Shown here: positions 61,194 to 64,000 of the stretch, piece after piece
Layout: each line of letters starts with the position of its first letter
Numbering within the stretch: position 1 is the stretch's first letter
From: Globisporangium splendens
Lineage: Eukaryota > Oomycota > Peronosporomycetes > Pythiales > Pythiaceae
NCBI GenBank assembly: GCA_006386115.1
Contig: VFIW01000075.1
Span: 1 to 64,000, forward strand
DNA: 64,000 nt
Direction of reading: 5' to 3'
The notes under the pieces: model-generated
The model's database searches: none
Told to the model about the DNA's origin: nothing
The model's input: only the letters and a program-made list of their open reading frames with translations
Translations under genes and position numbers: made by a program

Positions 61194-62879
61194 TTGGGCG
61201 TCTTGTATCTGTGTAGCTGGAGATGTGTGATAGAAGTTTTATTTTGGGGGTATACGAAGTTATGTTGGGAGTTTATGTCGGTTTTGATGGTTTGAGGAGA
61301 TGTAGACGGGCGCTGATGCGAGTGTGATGAGTGTGCAGTGGACGACGCAACACGGCAGACGTGGGAGGGATGTTGACTTGGAGTTTGTATGGGGGTGCAA
61401 ACAATCCGCCAGCAGTTCCGTTTTTGTCCACGACAATCATAATCAAGTGCAGTACCACTGCAATGTAATCGTTGCAACAGCATCTAATTTCACAACTATA
61501 TTTAAACATAGAGTGCGAAATGAGCACTGTGGCTTGTACACAAACTTTATCTAGAAGGATATTAGTTGCTACAGGAAAGAGTGAGACCACCTGAATGGTC
61601 AGCCTGTCTTTGTAAAAAAGCCGAATGATTGTAATTTTGGCTGCATTACCGTCATTCAGAGAGCGGAGAGACATCAAAAGCACAGCCACTCGAGTTGATC
61701 TGATGCTCCACTTTGTCATTCGGTCATTTGGACCGCGCGACGACGGCAGTCGGATGTGCAATCCTTTTGATATAGACATGGTGATGCGGTGTTGGAGGCT
61801 TCTGTGGTGCGGTCGTCTGTCCACTCATCCGTCGACATGCACTTGCGCAGCCACAGCACGCATCATCATTCCCTTCGTATTGCGACACAAAAGAGGGTAC
61901 GCGTGCAGCCTGCGCTCGACCGGCCAATCGCATGCCTTGTGGCACAATCCATAGAGCTCCGCGATACTCCGGCGGCACCTGCTTCGCATCGCATTGCTTG
62001 ACTGTGACAGCACACGCCACCCTCACCTACTGCATTGACGAGGTGGATATATTGTGTAAAGTCTCGCCCAATTGACTACGAACAGTATTTGCTGCGATCA
62101 CAGCCGTCTCAGCCTGGGTTAACTTTTATGAATATGGCCAAGCTGCATTGGCAAGTGGGCGAAAATCGAATAGACTGCGACACCAAATGTATGCACTCGT
62201 TATGGATACTAGGAATCGCTAAAGCCACCAACTTGACCGTCGAAAAGATGCGCACCACTTTTTAGCTTTCGTCGCGTGTGATGCGTGCAAGCACGCCACT
62301 GCTTGCATAACCTCTTTTTGTTCAGATCAAGCGATAGCGAAATTGCACTGGTCCGTGCTATCTGTTGGAGAAGATCACCACTTGGTTCGCTGTTCTCATC
62401 AGTATCCGCGAAACTTAAGGAGAATTAAACGGTGAGTGTATCCATACCTCGCAGCAAAATGGACCTAGACGTCGTTCCACTTGGCCTTGAAGTCAGGGGA
62501 GCAGAGCCCATTGGCATCAAATTGCACTTACTACCGGCCAGATACAACAAGATACTAGGCAAATGGAGAAATGCACTGCTGGCAACATGGTGAACAGAGA
62601 GATGGATGGGTTTTGCTACAGTCTCTCAACTTCGTCGTTTGCATGTTCACTTCTGTCCAAGAGGAGCAAGACGACTCCGAGTGATGGCCATAATACCGGA
62701 TGGGTACATTTCCTCTTGAATTGCATAGGATCAACATATCAATTTAAAGAATATGAAAAAGGACACATTGATGGATGTTAGAAACGACTTTTGAGGAAGT
62801 GCAACAGGATACACTCGCACCTTTCTCAAATGGGTTCATTTTCCAAATGCCAAACGAGAAAAGACGCTTTGTCCACCGC
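61194..62879. other. Intergenic 1.7 kb
   Basis: Upstream region of ABCB copy 2 and of the ankyrin remnant. Only short unrelated frames, nothing recognised. Confidence 0.4.
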
Positions 62880-64000
62880 AAAACAGTGCACGCTGCATGG
62901 CTTTTCTATCTGCGAGCTCGCTTCCTAAACGGCACTGTCGTTGGTTGTAGAGAATGGCGCGAAGGATCTGGTGGAGCTTTGCTAAATCATGGAGCCGATA
63001 TCGAAGCAGGTAGCACATAGGAGTTGCCTTTGCTTATAGCTTGTCAGTGCAGACATCTCGACCTCGCGAAGCTCTCGCTGGAGAGAGGAGCGCAAGCCAA
63101 CGGGGTATTACCACAAGAAGGAGGAAAAACGCTACTTCATCTCGTTGCTGCGTTTGGATTTGTTGCCGTCGCAGAAATGACAATCGACGCTGGCGCAGAC
63201 GTAAACGCATGTGGTGAAGCCGCAGACACCAAGACGCCACTCTACGACGCAGTTCTCGAAGGGCGTATCGCGATGGTCAAGCTATTAGTGCGTCGTGGAG
63301 CTTCAATCGAGGAATATGGAGAAACTTGGGACAACGCGCTCTACGCTGCTGCTTTGAATAGTCAACTGGAGATCGTGAAGGTTTCACCCAAGTTCTCGGA
63401 AGCGAGTCGATCGAGCGGCATTACCTCCTCCACTATGCAGCTTCTGGTAGTTGGGTCCGTGTTCTCGAGCGCTTGATCTCGCTAGCGACAAATCTAGAGA
63501 CCGAGGGCGAAGATGAGCTGACACCTCTGGGCACGGCGATTTGTGACTTCAAGCCTCGAGCTCTGCGGTGTCTGGTGGTTCACGGAGCAGATATCCACGC
63601 AAAGGACTGCAAGAAGAAAGAGTTCTCGTACCTTCGTATCGCAGCCGAGATCAACAACGTGAAGGCCACAGAGATCCTCATCGCAAGCGGAGCCGATGTT
63701 CACGCTCGAGATGATCTGAGTGGCACTCCCTTCACGTCGCCGCAGCGTGTGGCGCGATGGATGCGCTCAAAGTTCTACTCGAGCATGGTGCGAAGCCGGC
63801 TTGATCCAGTGCCTTGTTGACTTTCAAAACAGGCAACGCTTGATGACCAGTAGCACCACAGAGTCTCACAGTCACCTCCCATCCAGTACCGATGCTGCAA
63901 GTCTAAGCGAGTTCCAGCGAGTATACCGTTCGAACACGTTCGTTTCCACCGCGGAGTGTAGCCATCTTGGTGTGGTAAAGTATCTTTGCGAGAACGGAGC
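62880..64000 (+). pseudogene. Ankyrin-repeat pseudogene running off the right edge
   Basis: Ankyrin repeats are readable throughout, but only by changing frame. They are VVENGAKDLVEL (~62940), then NHGADIEAGS, a TAG near 63018, then PLLIACQCRHLDLAKLSLER and TLLHLVAAFGFVAVAEMTI to 63380. A shift near there leads to HYLLHYAASGSWVRVLERLI, TPLGTAICDFKPRALRCLVV and IAAEINNVKATEILIASGAD. Another shift near 63730 precedes a LHVAAACGAMDALKVLL-type repeat. The window ends in LGVVKYLCENGA, so the gene continues. At least three frameshifts and one stop. It is the third ankyrin gene of the window and the only broken one. Confidence 0.75.

Noticed and set aside
61251..61263. Exact 13-bp match to a loxP arm (TATACGAAGTTAT); a near match at 26700
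   Set aside because: Only a half-site, with no spacer or inverted partner; taken as coincidence.
61010..61483. 158-codon N-terminal extension of ABCB copy 2
   Set aside because: Contains a probable intron, and the spliced frame stops before the ATG at 61009; composition unlike the tail of copy 1.

Overview
This is nuclear DNA from a filamentous eukaryote, most likely an oomycete (Peronosporales/Pythiales-like). The reasons are long intron-poor genes, chromodomain Ty3/gypsy elements, large ABCA and ABCB transporters, ankyrin-repeat proteins, an LTA-synthase-like membrane sulfatase and remnants of an LRR/transmembrane family of oomycete type. The species cannot be fixed from the sequence.

Left third (1-28.4 kb): a nested and tandem LTR-retrotransposon complex. 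Two related Ty3/gypsy chromodomain families are present, here called A and B. Family A has 535-bp LTRs at 1802-2336 and 24122-24656. Its internal region (2337-9297, continuing at 23961-24121) is interrupted by a tandem B array, LTR-B1-LTR-B2-LTR (9298-23960), in which neighbouring copies share LTRs. The first 2.3 kb of the window repeats the last 2.3 kb of this complex, so the 22.3-kb unit is itself tandemly arranged. A third element, C, on the minus strand (24658-26582), is fused to the right A LTR in the middle of its reverse transcriptase. In both A and B, Gag is followed by an in-frame -1 slippery heptamer leading into protease/Pol. Both families also carry a long antisense reading frame that starts at or near the 3' LTR and runs back under the disordered integrase-chromodomain linker. 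In B2 this frame is an intact 388-codon basic/coiled-coil protein. The arrangement resembles retroviral antisense genes driven from the 3' LTR and is the strongest candidate for an undescribed system here. Sense gag-pol is broken in both B copies. A has intact Gag and RT-to-chromodomain frames, but its protease and RT lie in different frames. A small hypothetical frame and a MULE-like transposase remnant end this region.

Middle (28.4-51 kb), host genes: an EF-hand protein whose 5' exon is not seen; an LTA-synthase/sulfatase-like membrane protein (minus); a large ankyrin protein; an amino-acid transporter of the AAAP type with one 152-bp intron; a full-length ABCA transporter (minus) flanked by two decayed copies of the LRR/transmembrane family; and a small ankyrin protein with a likely lipidated N terminus.

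Right (51-64 kb): two tandem full-size ABCB (P-glycoprotein-like) transporters, both on the minus strand, separated by 1.4 kb containing a roughly 258-bp tandem repeat, then an ankyrin pseudogene running off the right edge. Apart from the transporters' probable export function there is no sign of a shared pathway; the host genes look like ordinary housekeeping and accessory genes beside a retroelement cluster.
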